A DNA stretch of 64,000 nucleotides from Caldimonas mangrovi (GTDB taxonomy: Bacteria; Pseudomonadota; Gammaproteobacteria; Burkholderiales; Burkholderiaceae_C), in NCBI RefSeq assembly GCF_023721835.1, contig NZ_JAMKFE010000007.1, forward strand, positions 124,001 to 188,000. Reading direction: 5' to 3'. Positions within the stretch are counted from its first letter, which is position 1. Each line of letters starts with the position of its first letter. Below the pieces are notes generated by a model. That model made no database searches. It saw only the letters and a program-made list of their open reading frames with translations, and was not told the origin of the DNA. Below, in pieces: positions 17,288 to 24,574 of this stretch. The position numbers were made by a program, and so were the translations under genes.

Positions 17288-18547
17288 TCAGCCGTACACC
17301 GGAAAGTCGCGGGTCAACACGCCCACCCGGGCCCGCACTTCTGCCTGCGCGGCGGCGTCGTTCGGGCGGTCCAGCAAGTCGGCGATCAGGTGGCCCACCT
17401 GGCGCGCTTCGTCCTCCTTGAAGCCGCGGGTTGTCATCGCGGGCGAACCCAGGCGCACGCCGCTGGTGACCATCGGCTTTTCAGGGTCGTTGGGGATGGC
17501 GTTCTTGTTGACCGTGATGTGCGCCTCGCCCAGCAGCGCCTCGGCCGCCTTGCCGGTGAGGCCCTTGGCCCGCAGGTCGACCAGCATCACGTGGCTTTCG
17601 GTGCGGCCGCTGACGATGCGCAGCCCGCGCTCGACCAGCGTTTCGGCCAGCGCGGCCGCGTTCTTCACGACCTGCTGCTGGTACTGCTTGAATTCCGGCG
17701 CCAGAGCCTCCTTGAACGCGACCGCCTTGGCGGCGATCACGTGCATCAGCGGGCCGCCTTGCAGGCCCGGGAACACGGCGCTGTTGATCGCCTTCTCGTG
17801 CTCGGGCTTCATCAGGATGATGCCGCCGCGCGGGCCCCGCAGGCTTTTGTGCGTGGTGCTCGTCACGATGTCGGCGTGCGGTATGGGGTTCGGGTACTCG
17901 CCGGCCGCGATCAGGCCCGCGTAGTGCGCCATGTCCACCATCAACAGGGCCCCCACGTCCTTCGCGACCTTCGCGAAACGCTCGAAGTCGATGCGCAGCG
18001 CATAGGCCGACGCGCCGGCGATGATGATCTTCGGCCGGCTCTCGTGGGCCTTGCGTTCCATCGCGTCGTAGTCGATCTCCTCCTTCTCGTTCAGGCCGTA
18101 GCTCACCACGTTGAACCACTTGCCGCTCATGTTCAGCGCCATGCCGTGGCTCAGGTGCCCGCCCTCGGCGAGGTTCATCCCCATGAAGGTGTCGCCCGGC
18201 TTCATGAGCGCCATGAACACCGCCTCGTTCGCCTGCGCGCCGGAGTGCGGTTGCACATTGGCGGCCCAGCCGTGCCTGTCGGCGCCGAACAGCTGCTTCA
18301 CGCGGTCGAGCGCCAGCTGCTCGGCGAGGTCCACGTATTCGCAGCCGCCGTAGTAGCGGCGACCCGGGTAGCCCTCGGCGTACTTGTTGGTGAGCTGGCT
18401 GCCCTGCGCCGCCATCACTGCCGGCGACGTGTAGTTCTCACTGGCAATGAGCTCGATATGCTGTTCCTGGCGCTGGTGCTCCTGTTGCACCACCGCCCAC
18501 AGATCCGGGTCGACGGCCTTGAGCGACTGCTTGCTGTAGCTGAACAT
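17288..18547 (-). CDS. glyA: Serine hydroxymethyltransferase
   Basis: The 419-residue PLP enzyme combines glycine with 5,10-methylene-THF to give serine. The PLP lysine is in [14 protein letters not shown]; other conserved parts are [34 protein letters not shown] and [14 protein letters not shown]. It is the first gene of the reverse-strand sda-sox-purU operon and is divergent from gbdR across 111 bp containing a candidate GbdR operator. It is likely the pathway-dedicated GlyA copy; a housekeeping copy is expected elsewhere. Confidence 0.95.
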   Translation of the reverse strand: MFSYSKQSLKAVDPDLWAVVQQEHQRQEQHIELIASENYTSPAVMAAQGSQLTNKYAEGYPGRRYYGGCEYVDLAEQLALDRVKQLFGADRHGWAANVQPHSGAQANEAVFMALMKPGDTFMGMNLAEGGHLSHGMALNMSGKWFNVVSYGLNEKEEIDYDAMERKAHESRPKIIIAGASAYALRIDFERFAKVAKDVGALLMVDMAHYAGLIAAGEYPNPIPHADIVTSTTHKSLRGPRGGIILMKPEHEKAINSAVFPGLQGGPLMHVIAAKAVAFKEALAPEFKQYQQQVVKNAAALAETLVERGLRIVSGRTESHVMLVDLRAKGLTGKAAEALLGEAHITVNKNAIPNDPEKPMVTSGVRLGSPAMTTRGFKEDEARQVGHLIADLLDRPNDAAAQAEVRARVGVLTRDFPVYG

Positions 18548-18620
18548 GGATGAGCTCCCGAAGTGGATGGCGAAGTCGGCTCATCTTCGGACGGCAACAC
18601 CGCCGACGCATACCTGATTG

Positions 18621-18646
18621 CGACGCAGAACATGCGGTTTGCGACA
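18621..18646 (-). promoter_or_regulatory. Candidate GbdR operator between glyA and gbdR
   Basis: Read towards glyA, TGTCGC is followed by CGTCGC with the GTC cores 21 bp apart, the best-conserved pair of the five elements. The near edge is 73 bp from glyA and the far edge only 12 bp from the gbdR start, so it could activate the glyA operon and repress gbdR. Confidence 0.6.
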
Positions 18647-18658
18647 TAGAATCCGCGC

Positions 18659-19654
18659 ATGAAACGGGCCGCCAGAGAGAACGCCGAGCCGAAGCTGCGT
18701 GTCGCCTTCCTTCTGACGCCACGGTTCACGCTCACGGCTTTTGCCGGCTTCGTGGATGCGTTGCGGCTGGCCGCCGACGAGGGCGACCGAAGCCGTCAGT
18801 CGCTCGCCCGGTGGGCCGTCCTGGACGCCATCGACGGGCCCGTCGCCTCGAGTTGCGGAGCGGCCGTCGCGCCCAATGCGCCGCTGGGTTCAGCTCGGGA
18901 CTACGACTATGTCGTCGTGGTCGGCGGCCTGTTGCACGGCGGGCAGCGGGTTCCCGCCCGCCTCACCGCCTTTCTGCGCGAGGCGGCAGCGGCGGGCGTC
19001 AAGCTCGTCGGGCTTTGTACCGGCTCCTTCGTGCTGGCGCGCGCCGGGCTGCTGGACGGCCACGTCGCCTGCGTCAGCTGGTTCCACCACGAGGAATTCG
19101 CCACGGAGTTTCCTGAATGCCGGATCGTGTCGAACCAGATGTTCGTCGTCGACCGGGACCGGCTCACCTGCGCCGGTGGAACCAGCGTGGTGCACCTCGC
19201 CGCTCACATCATCGAGCGGACCCTCGGTCGCACCAGCGCGGTGAAGGCGTTGCGCATCATGATCGAGGAGCAGCCGCTGCCCTCGCGGACGTTGCAACCG
19301 GAGCAGGTGCTGTCAGTGCGCTCCACCGACACGGTGGTGCACAAGGCGATGCTGCTGCTGGAGCAGCAGCTGCACGCTTCGGCGACGATCGAGGCACTGT
19401 GCGAGCCGCTGGGCATCGGTCGCCGCCAGCTGGAACGGCGCTTCCGGCAAGACGTCGGCCTCAGCCCTGCAGAGTACCGGCAGCAGTTGCGGCTGGAGCG
19501 TGCGCGCTGGCTGCTGCAGAACACCGATCTCGACGTGACCGAGGTGTCGCTGGAGTGCGGCTTCCAGGACAGCGCGAGTTTCGCCCGTGTCGTGCGCAAG
19601 GCGCTGGGGCTCAGCCCCCGGGAGGTGCGGCAGGCGGCACGCGCCGACAGGTAG
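18659..19654 (+). CDS. gbdR: GbdR-type AraC-family regulator of betaine catabolism
   Basis: The 331-residue protein has an N-terminal DJ-1/PfpI-like (GATase1) sensor domain (LRVAFLLTPRFTLTAFAGF, GLCTGSFVLARAGLLDG with the nucleophile-elbow Cys) and a C-terminal AraC double helix-turn-helix (EPLGIGRRQLERRFRQDVG, then DLDVTEVSLECGFQDSASF). This is the architecture of GbdR, ArgR and CdhR. It is divergent from the glyA-sda-sox operon it would activate when betaine or dimethylglycine is present. The gene name rests on domain type plus location. Confidence 0.85.
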   Translation: MKRAARENAEPKLRVAFLLTPRFTLTAFAGFVDALRLAADEGDRSRQSLARWAVLDAIDGPVASSCGAAVAPNAPLGSARDYDYVVVVGGLLHGGQRVPARLTAFLREAAAAGVKLVGLCTGSFVLARAGLLDGHVACVSWFHHEEFATEFPECRIVSNQMFVVDRDRLTCAGGTSVVHLAAHIIERTLGRTSAVKALRIMIEEQPLPSRTLQPEQVLSVRSTDTVVHKAMLLLEQQLHASATIEALCEPLGIGRRQLERRFRQDVGLSPAEYRQQLRLERARWLLQNTDLDVTEVSLECGFQDSASFARVVRKALGLSPREVRQAARADR

Positions 19655-19801
19655 CTCGCCGGTCCCAGGGTGCCACCTCACGGCCCCATCGTGGCGCCAG
19701 GCAGTCGATCAGAAGCAGCAAGGCGAGGAGCGCAGATGCTGTCGCGGACGCGCGCTGCACAAAGTCCCATGCGAGCGAATGCCGCGACGCATCCGGAGAC
19801 A

Positions 19802-19987
19802 CGGGAGGTTGTCATCGACGTTGAAGCGCGCATGGTTCGCAGCGGCAACCTCGAGGTGCCCTTCGCTCTCTCTGAACGCCATCGTCGCATGTTCTTGGAC
19901 GGTCTGGATGTCATCGGAGCCACGCTTCAAATGCGCGACAAGATCGAGGAATTCGGCCGCGCGCATTGGGCACAACGACCTTGGCTG
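19802..19987 (+). pseudogene. 3' fragment of a 3-isopropylmalate dehydratase small subunit gene (leuD)
   Basis: Within an open frame of 19670-20050 the segment from REVVIDVEARMVRSG through GLDVIGATLQMRDKIEEF to AQRPWL follows the C-terminus of LeuD, where families read as VDLEAQTV, GLDDIGLTLQ and a final PWL. Only about 60 of some 200 residues are present; the upstream frame has no LeuD-like part. The FRKHCLLNGLD segment of LeuD is altered to HRRMFLDGLD. This is a decayed or rearranged scrap, not a working gene. The next 290 bp to 20279 hold nothing I can identify. Confidence 0.65.
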
Positions 19988-20279
19988 CACAACGTCGCCG
20001 CGCGGACCATGCAGCGTTTGACGACGGACCCTGTCACAAGCACGCGCTGAGCTGCATCCTTTGATGGCGGGGAGTCGAGATGACGCACCTGACCCCTCGA
20101 CAACTCCTGAAGGACCGATGCACCCGGGGCAATTGCTGTGCAATTCGGAGAGCGGTGGTGTCTACGCGTCGACCGAACAACTGCGAGGGCTCGACATCGA
20201 CAAGCACGTGGGCGGCGAGTTCAGCGAGTGCGATCCCTTGATCTGCTACGTGCTTCACCTTGGCTGCGGGCCGCAACCC

Positions 20280-20786
20280 CTACTTCCGCGGCGCTTGGGT
20301 CCGCACGGCGAGCCTTTCGCATTCACCCGAGCCCGGCAAGGTATAGACGACGCTGCGGTGGTTCATCCACCGGCTGGAAAGCGGCTCGCACACTTGATAG
20401 CCCGCCGTAAGGAAGTAGTGGTCCAGCAGAAACGTAGCGAGCGGGTTGCCCACCAGCATCAGCACCAAGCCGGCGATCAGGCATTGAAACGCGAAGCGCT
20501 GATAGCGCGCCGGCGCCATGCGCGGCGCCAGCGTCCCGTACATCGACACGACCGATAACGGACCCAGGGCGACCACTGCCCCGAGGGTGTAGCCGAAGCC
20601 GTTGCTGCACTCGACCACAGGGGGCAGCTCGCGCATCGCGTGGCCGAGGGTGGAGACTGAAGACACGAACCACCACAAGGCAGCGATCGGCAGCAAGGCC
20701 AACAGAAAGGCGCCGAGCACTTGCCCCCAAGTCATGGAAACGGTGGCCTCGTGAGGCTTCTCTTCAACGGCGAGCCCGGTTTTCAT
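20280..20786 (-). CDS. Small polytopic membrane protein, paralog 1
   Basis: The 168-residue protein has hydrophobic segments at AFLLALLPIAALWWFV, GYTLGAVVALGPLSVV and CLIAGLVLMLVGNPLATF, then a likely periplasmic tail with GYQVCEPLSSRWMNHRSVVY and two cysteines. It is clearly related to the next gene upstream (SNGFGYT, PARYQ, SSRWxN, VY and GECE/DECE in both). The ATG at 20786 has GAGGG nine bases upstream and overlaps the end of its paralog by 23 bp. No function is known to me. Its place after a T6SS immunity gene suggests a membrane immunity role, which is inference. Confidence 0.65.
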   Translation of the reverse strand: MKTGLAVEEKPHEATVSMTWGQVLGAFLLALLPIAALWWFVSSVSTLGHAMRELPPVVECSNGFGYTLGAVVALGPLSVVSMYGTLAPRMAPARYQRFAFQCLIAGLVLMLVGNPLATFLLDHYFLTAGYQVCEPLSSRWMNHRSVVYTLPGSGECERLAVRTQAPRK

Positions 20787-21234
20787 CCGCGGATCCCTCG
20801 CATTCATCCGATGAACCCCTCACATAGACGGCTTGCCGGTAGTTGAGCCACCGGCTCGAAGCCGGGGCGCATATCTTGTAGCCTGCTTCTTGCAGGCGGC
20901 CATGCACCCACAAGCTGCTCAGGGGCGTGGCCACCAACATGATGACCAGCCCCACAACGACGCAGAGAAAACCGCGCTTTTGGTACCGCGCCGGAGTGAT
21001 CCTGGTGGTGACGGTGGTGTAGACAGCGCTGAGCAGCAAGGGCGTGAAGGCGACGAAGGCTCCGGCGGTGTAGCCGAAGCCGTTGCTGTACACGATGGTC
21101 GGCGGCAGCGACGTCAAGGCGGCGTGCAGATCGGTCGCACCGGCGACAAACCACCACGCCGAGCCGCCTGCGATCAACAGGAAGAGGGCTGAGGCGAGGA
21201 TGCCCTTCCAACGTGCCAACCGCAACTGTTCCAC
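20764..21234 (-). CDS. Small polytopic membrane protein, paralog 2
   Basis: The 156-residue protein has three hydrophobic segments (ASALFLLIAGGSAWWFVAG, AGAFVAFTPLLLSAVY, LCVVVGLVIMLVATPLS) and a tail GYKICAPASSRWLNYRQAVYV. It pairs with the gene at 20280-20786 as a tandem duplication with diverged sequence. A 97-bp gap separates it from the DUF3396 gene upstream on the same strand. Function unknown; duplicated membrane proteins beside a T6SS immunity gene are candidates for extra immunity proteins. Confidence 0.65.
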   Translation of the reverse strand: MEQLRLARWKGILASALFLLIAGGSAWWFVAGATDLHAALTSLPPTIVYSNGFGYTAGAFVAFTPLLLSAVYTTVTTRITPARYQKRGFLCVVVGLVIMLVATPLSSLWVHGRLQEAGYKICAPASSRWLNYRQAVYVRGSSDECEGSADENRARR

Positions 21235-21331
21235 GCCGCCCCTCTCCCTTACCTCGGTACGAGCACGAGTTTGCGCGTATGTGCCCGCCTGGTCCGTCCC
21301 GCCAAACCGGTTGACGAGTTCACCTCCACGG

Positions 21332-22411
21332 CTACAGCCGGTCCGGCAACATCGTTTCCTTGCTCAGCTTCGGCTCGTTGAGCAGCTTCGCCTTGTAGGC
21401 CAGCAGCTCGTCCTCCGGTACGTCGAAGCGCTGCAACCAATCCTCCGCTGCCTTTCCTCGAATGCGAGGCTTGCCGTCGGCCGAGCCGCCGTGGATGTGC
21501 CCGATCTTGGGCGTGCGAACCTCCTTCAGCAGCATGTTGGGCAGCACGTAGGTTGCCGGCTTCGGGTCTTCATTGACAAACGCCCCTAGCGCCTTCGGCC
21601 CTGCCTGGATCACCAACCCATTGCTGTAGGGGTAGAGGGCGAACCACGTCCCAGGGAGTTCCGACTGGATCCTGAACTGGCCTCCGATCTTCTCGATCAT
21701 CTCCTTGTTGATCGCGGTCAGCCAGGAAACCGTCTTGATGCCCGCCACCACGGAGCGCGACAGGCCGAATGCAGATCCAATGTCCAGTCCATACATGTGT
21801 TCGGACATGTACGCCTCCACGGGTTCGTTGTCGTCGTCGCGCACCACCGACCGCACCAGCCCAATGCCACCGTACCCGTGCACCGCCTTCAACCGGCTTG
21901 CGAAGTTCACGAACATCTGCTGGAACGCCGTTGGATGCTGGTGAACGTGAAGGATCGACATGCTGAAACGCAATGACGAGTAGCCGAGTCCTTTCATCCT
22001 GGCTTGCCAGCCTCTGCGGCCTACCACCTGGAACTCCCAAGAGCCGGCTTCGTGAGGCTGCGCCCCGCTCTCGTAATAGAAGCTCACGAGGTCGTTCTCG
22101 CCGAGGCCCTGCATCATGTCGCGCATCGGCTTTGCCTTCGGGTACGCGACGTTGTCCGGCCCTTCCGGCGGGTCTTCGCGCCACAACCACGTCAGGTGCT
22201 CTTTCGCCAGTGCTTCGTACTCCTCAAAGCACTGGCAAATGGCGTTGCGTACCGCATCCGTGTGAGCATCCACGAAGTACAACGTCCCCGTGAAGGCCGG
22301 CACTGCGCCTATGTAGTCCTGACGGCCCTTCCTGGTCAGCAGCCCGCCTGGGATCTGTACCTTGTCCAAGTTCTCCAGCAGGAACTTCTCGTAATCGAAC
22401 TCTTCGGTCAT
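21332..22411 (-). CDS. DUF3396-type T6SS immunity protein
   Basis: The 359-residue soluble protein resembles the DUF3396 (type VI immunity) family, recognisable from an N-terminal region with GGLLTRKGRQDYIGAVPAF, a central FYYESGAQPHEAGSWEFQV, the LRFSMSILHVH segment and PGTWFALYPYSNGLVIQAGP. It starts at an ATG 7 bp after the stop of the VRR-NUC-like toxin remnant, the normal effector-immunity order. It would neutralise that nuclease in the cytoplasm. Family identification is from remembered sequence patterns; the cognate pairing is inferred from position. Confidence 0.75.
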   Translation of the reverse strand: MTEEFDYEKFLLENLDKVQIPGGLLTRKGRQDYIGAVPAFTGTLYFVDAHTDAVRNAICQCFEEYEALAKEHLTWLWREDPPEGPDNVAYPKAKPMRDMMQGLGENDLVSFYYESGAQPHEAGSWEFQVVGRRGWQARMKGLGYSSLRFSMSILHVHQHPTAFQQMFVNFASRLKAVHGYGGIGLVRSVVRDDDNEPVEAYMSEHMYGLDIGSAFGLSRSVVAGIKTVSWLTAINKEMIEKIGGQFRIQSELPGTWFALYPYSNGLVIQAGPKALGAFVNEDPKPATYVLPNMLLKEVRTPKIGHIHGGSADGKPRIRGKAAEDWLQRFDVPEDELLAYKAKLLNEPKLSKETMLPDRL

Positions 22412-22418
22412 CTCGTTC

Positions 22419-23141
22419 TCAATAGGCTGGTGCAGGCATCGGGCGTCGTGGGCCTTTGCCACCAAGGAGCATCGACAGTAGCCCGAGAAGGGTGCCGATC
22501 GTTCCTATGTCCTCCACATCAACGGGAATCTTCGGCTTGTCCGGCTCCATCTTGTCGCAGTCGCACTTGTCTGGCGTCATGGTCACAACCTCAGCATCGC
22601 CTGCAATCACCTCGTAGGCGTCCTTCTGTTCTTCGCTGACCTTGTCAGGCGGAAACTTGATTTCAACGACCTTCTTGATGTTGTCCTGCGTGGGCGGCTT
22701 CGTCGGGTCTTTGACGATGATGACATCGGGCCTCTTCACCATACCCCTGCCCGGCTCGAACGGCGGATGCTCCGGGTCTTCGGGCCACCACTTCCTGAGC
22801 CATCCGGGCAACCAGTCATGCCCCTTGGTCTCGATGGTGCTGTCCATGATGGGCTCGGGCGGATTCTTGGTCATGTCGTAGTTGATCTCCGGCTTGTACG
22901 GACTGCGATGCTGCAAGGAAGCATCGAGCGCCCGGATGCGGGCCAGGCCTTCAAGGTGGTGCTGTCTCAGGACGGCGAAACCAGGACGTTCGATTGGACG
23001 CCGAAGGACAGCAACAACGTCTTCGTGCTCTTCCGGGAGGGATAGGGCAGAAGGCAAGACGTGCGCCAGCTCGACACTGGTTCTCATCGCGCGAGGCGAG
23101 AGGTCGTCGCCCGCGACGTGCACGAGGAGGTGGTTGAACAT
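22419..23141 (-). pseudogene. Chimeric frame: universal stress protein start joined to a VRR-NUC-type T6SS effector C-terminus
   Basis: The 240-residue frame has three parts. Residues 1-26 (MFNHLLVHVAGDDLSPRAM and on) look like the start of a universal stress protein, with its own CAGGAA ribosome site kept. Residues 27-78 match no family and are antisense to another gene-like piece. From about residue 79 (SPYKPEINYDMTKNPP) it is the C-terminal part of a T6SS effector, with a VRR-NUC-like core (RPDVIIVKDPTKPPTQDNI, VVEIKF, QKDAYEVIAG) and a Cys-containing tail. The PAAR or other delivery region is missing. The toxin domain itself is intact in frame and its immunity gene follows after 7 bp. Confidence 0.65.
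22914..23045 (+). pseudogene. C-terminal scrap of an unidentified protein
   Basis: On the plus strand a frame reads LQGSIERPDAGQAFKVVLSQ and continues through DGETRTFDWTPKDSNNVF to a stop at 23045. Its residue make-up (mixed charged and beta-type) is unlike a shadow frame. It lies head-to-head against the universal-stress-protein fragment on the other strand. It has no start of its own in this context. I do not recognise the family. Confidence 0.35.
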
Positions 23142-23252
23142 GGCACACGTTCCTGCTTGGCGTCCGGCTGACACTCACTGTAGGCGCGGCCCCGCGGCCG
23201 CACCTTGAGCCAGATCATTCGCGGCGGCTTCGCGCCGGGCGCGGGAACCGCC

Positions 23253-24530
23253 TCACAGCTGCTGGCGCAGCAGTGCCGCCGCCCGCTCCGGCAGACGCTG
23301 CCACAGCGGACGATGTTTCCAGGCGTGCAGCGTCACCGGCCGCGCCCGCTGCCAGTCCTGACGGAACGTCTCGACCATCTCCCGGGCGAAACCGGCATCG
23401 ATGACATTGAGGTTGGCTTCGTCGTTGAGCCGGAACGAGCGATTGTCGAAGTTGGTGGAGCCGACCGAGACAAGCAGCTCGTCGACCACCAGCACCTTGC
23501 AGTGGAACATGGTCGGTTGGTATTCCGCGATCTCGATGCCAGCCGCCAGCAGGCGGCCCCACAGCGCGCGCGAGGCGCGCCGCACGACCTCTGCATCGGT
23601 GCGGCGGCCAGGCACGAGCACCTGCACGGCCACCCCGCGGCGCGCCGCATCGATCAGCGCCTGCACGGCCAGCCGGTCAGGCACGAAGTACGCGCTCTGC
23701 AATTGGATGCTGCGGCTGGCCGCCACGATGGCGAGCAGGTACATCAGGTGCATGCTGGCGCTGCCGCCGCTGGGCGAACTGCTGAACATCTGCGCGGGCA
23801 AGGGGCCAGCAGCCGACAGCGGCGGGAAGTAGCGCTCGCCGTGCAGCACCGTACCGGTGGCCTTGATCCAGTTGTCCAGGAACACCGCCTGGAACTGCGC
23901 CACCACCGGCCCCTCGGCGCGGAAGTGCGAATCACGCCAGTGCGCCTCGTCCTGCGCATGGCCGCGCCAGTGGTCGGCGACGCCGACCCCGCCGGTAAAG
24001 CCGATGCGGCCGTCGACGACGAGCAGCTTGCGGTGCGTACGATTGTTGAAGCGGCGCAGCTGCATCAGGCGCGGCCGGTGGTACAGCTCGACCTGCACGC
24101 CCGCGTCGCGCATGCGCGACAGCACGTCCTTGTCGATACGCTGGCTCCCCAGCCAGTCGAGCAGCACCTGCACCGGCACGCCGGCGCGGGCACGCTCCGA
24201 CAAGGCCTGCGCGAATTCGCGGCCGATCTCCCCCGACCAGTAGATGAAGGTCTCGAAGCAGATCGACTGCCGCGCCGAGCGGATCGCCTCCAGCATGGCC
24301 GGGAAGATCTCGTCGCCGTTGCGCAGCAGGCGCACGTGGTTGCCTTCCGTCAGGTCCGGCCCCAGCAGCACGGAGAGCACGCGGCGAAAGTCGGGCGAGT
24401 CAGCGCCGTACAGCCGCTCGATGCGGTGCTCGATGGTTTTTTCGCCCGGCGTGATGTTGGCGAAGATGACCACCGCCACCAGCGTCGTCACGGCTGCAGC
24501 GCCGGCCCCCCAGAACACGTACTCCCACAC
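23253..24530 (-). CDS. clsB: Phospholipase D-type cardiolipin synthase (ClsB-like)
   Basis: The 425-residue protein has an N-terminal membrane anchor (VFWGAGAAAVTTLVAVVIFA) and two HKD catalytic motifs: RTHRKLLVVDGRIGFTGG in the middle and FHCKVLVVDELLVSVGSTNFDNRSF near the C-terminus. These are the paired active-site halves of the phospholipase D superfamily; spacing and length (E. coli ClsB is about 413) fit a cardiolipin synthase acting on phosphatidylglycerol or phosphatidylethanolamine. It lies 44 bp after opgD on the same strand. The choice of ClsB over ClsC is tentative. Confidence 0.85.
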   Translation of the reverse strand: MWEYVFWGAGAAAVTTLVAVVIFANITPGEKTIEHRIERLYGADSPDFRRVLSVLLGPDLTEGNHVRLLRNGDEIFPAMLEAIRSARQSICFETFIYWSGEIGREFAQALSERARAGVPVQVLLDWLGSQRIDKDVLSRMRDAGVQVELYHRPRLMQLRRFNNRTHRKLLVVDGRIGFTGGVGVADHWRGHAQDEAHWRDSHFRAEGPVVAQFQAVFLDNWIKATGTVLHGERYFPPLSAAGPLPAQMFSSSPSGGSASMHLMYLLAIVAASRSIQLQSAYFVPDRLAVQALIDAARRGVAVQVLVPGRRTDAEVVRRASRALWGRLLAAGIEIAEYQPTMFHCKVLVVDELLVSVGSTNFDNRSFRLNDEANLNVIDAGFAREMVETFRQDWQRARPVTLHAWKHRPLWQRLPERAAALLRQQL

Positions 24531-24574
24531 CGTCAGGCTCCTCGTGCCACGTCACCGCGAGCGCCCGGCGGCGC

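Noticed and set aside
16013-18553. Plus-strand open frame of about 850 codons opposite sdaA and glyA
   Set aside because: Its composition is that of an antisense shadow; sdaA and glyA account for the DNA.
20061-20558. Plus-strand frame between the leuD fragment and the membrane paralogs
   Set aside because: A short stretch looks mildly protein-like, but most of it is antisense to the membrane protein gene and no family is recognisable.
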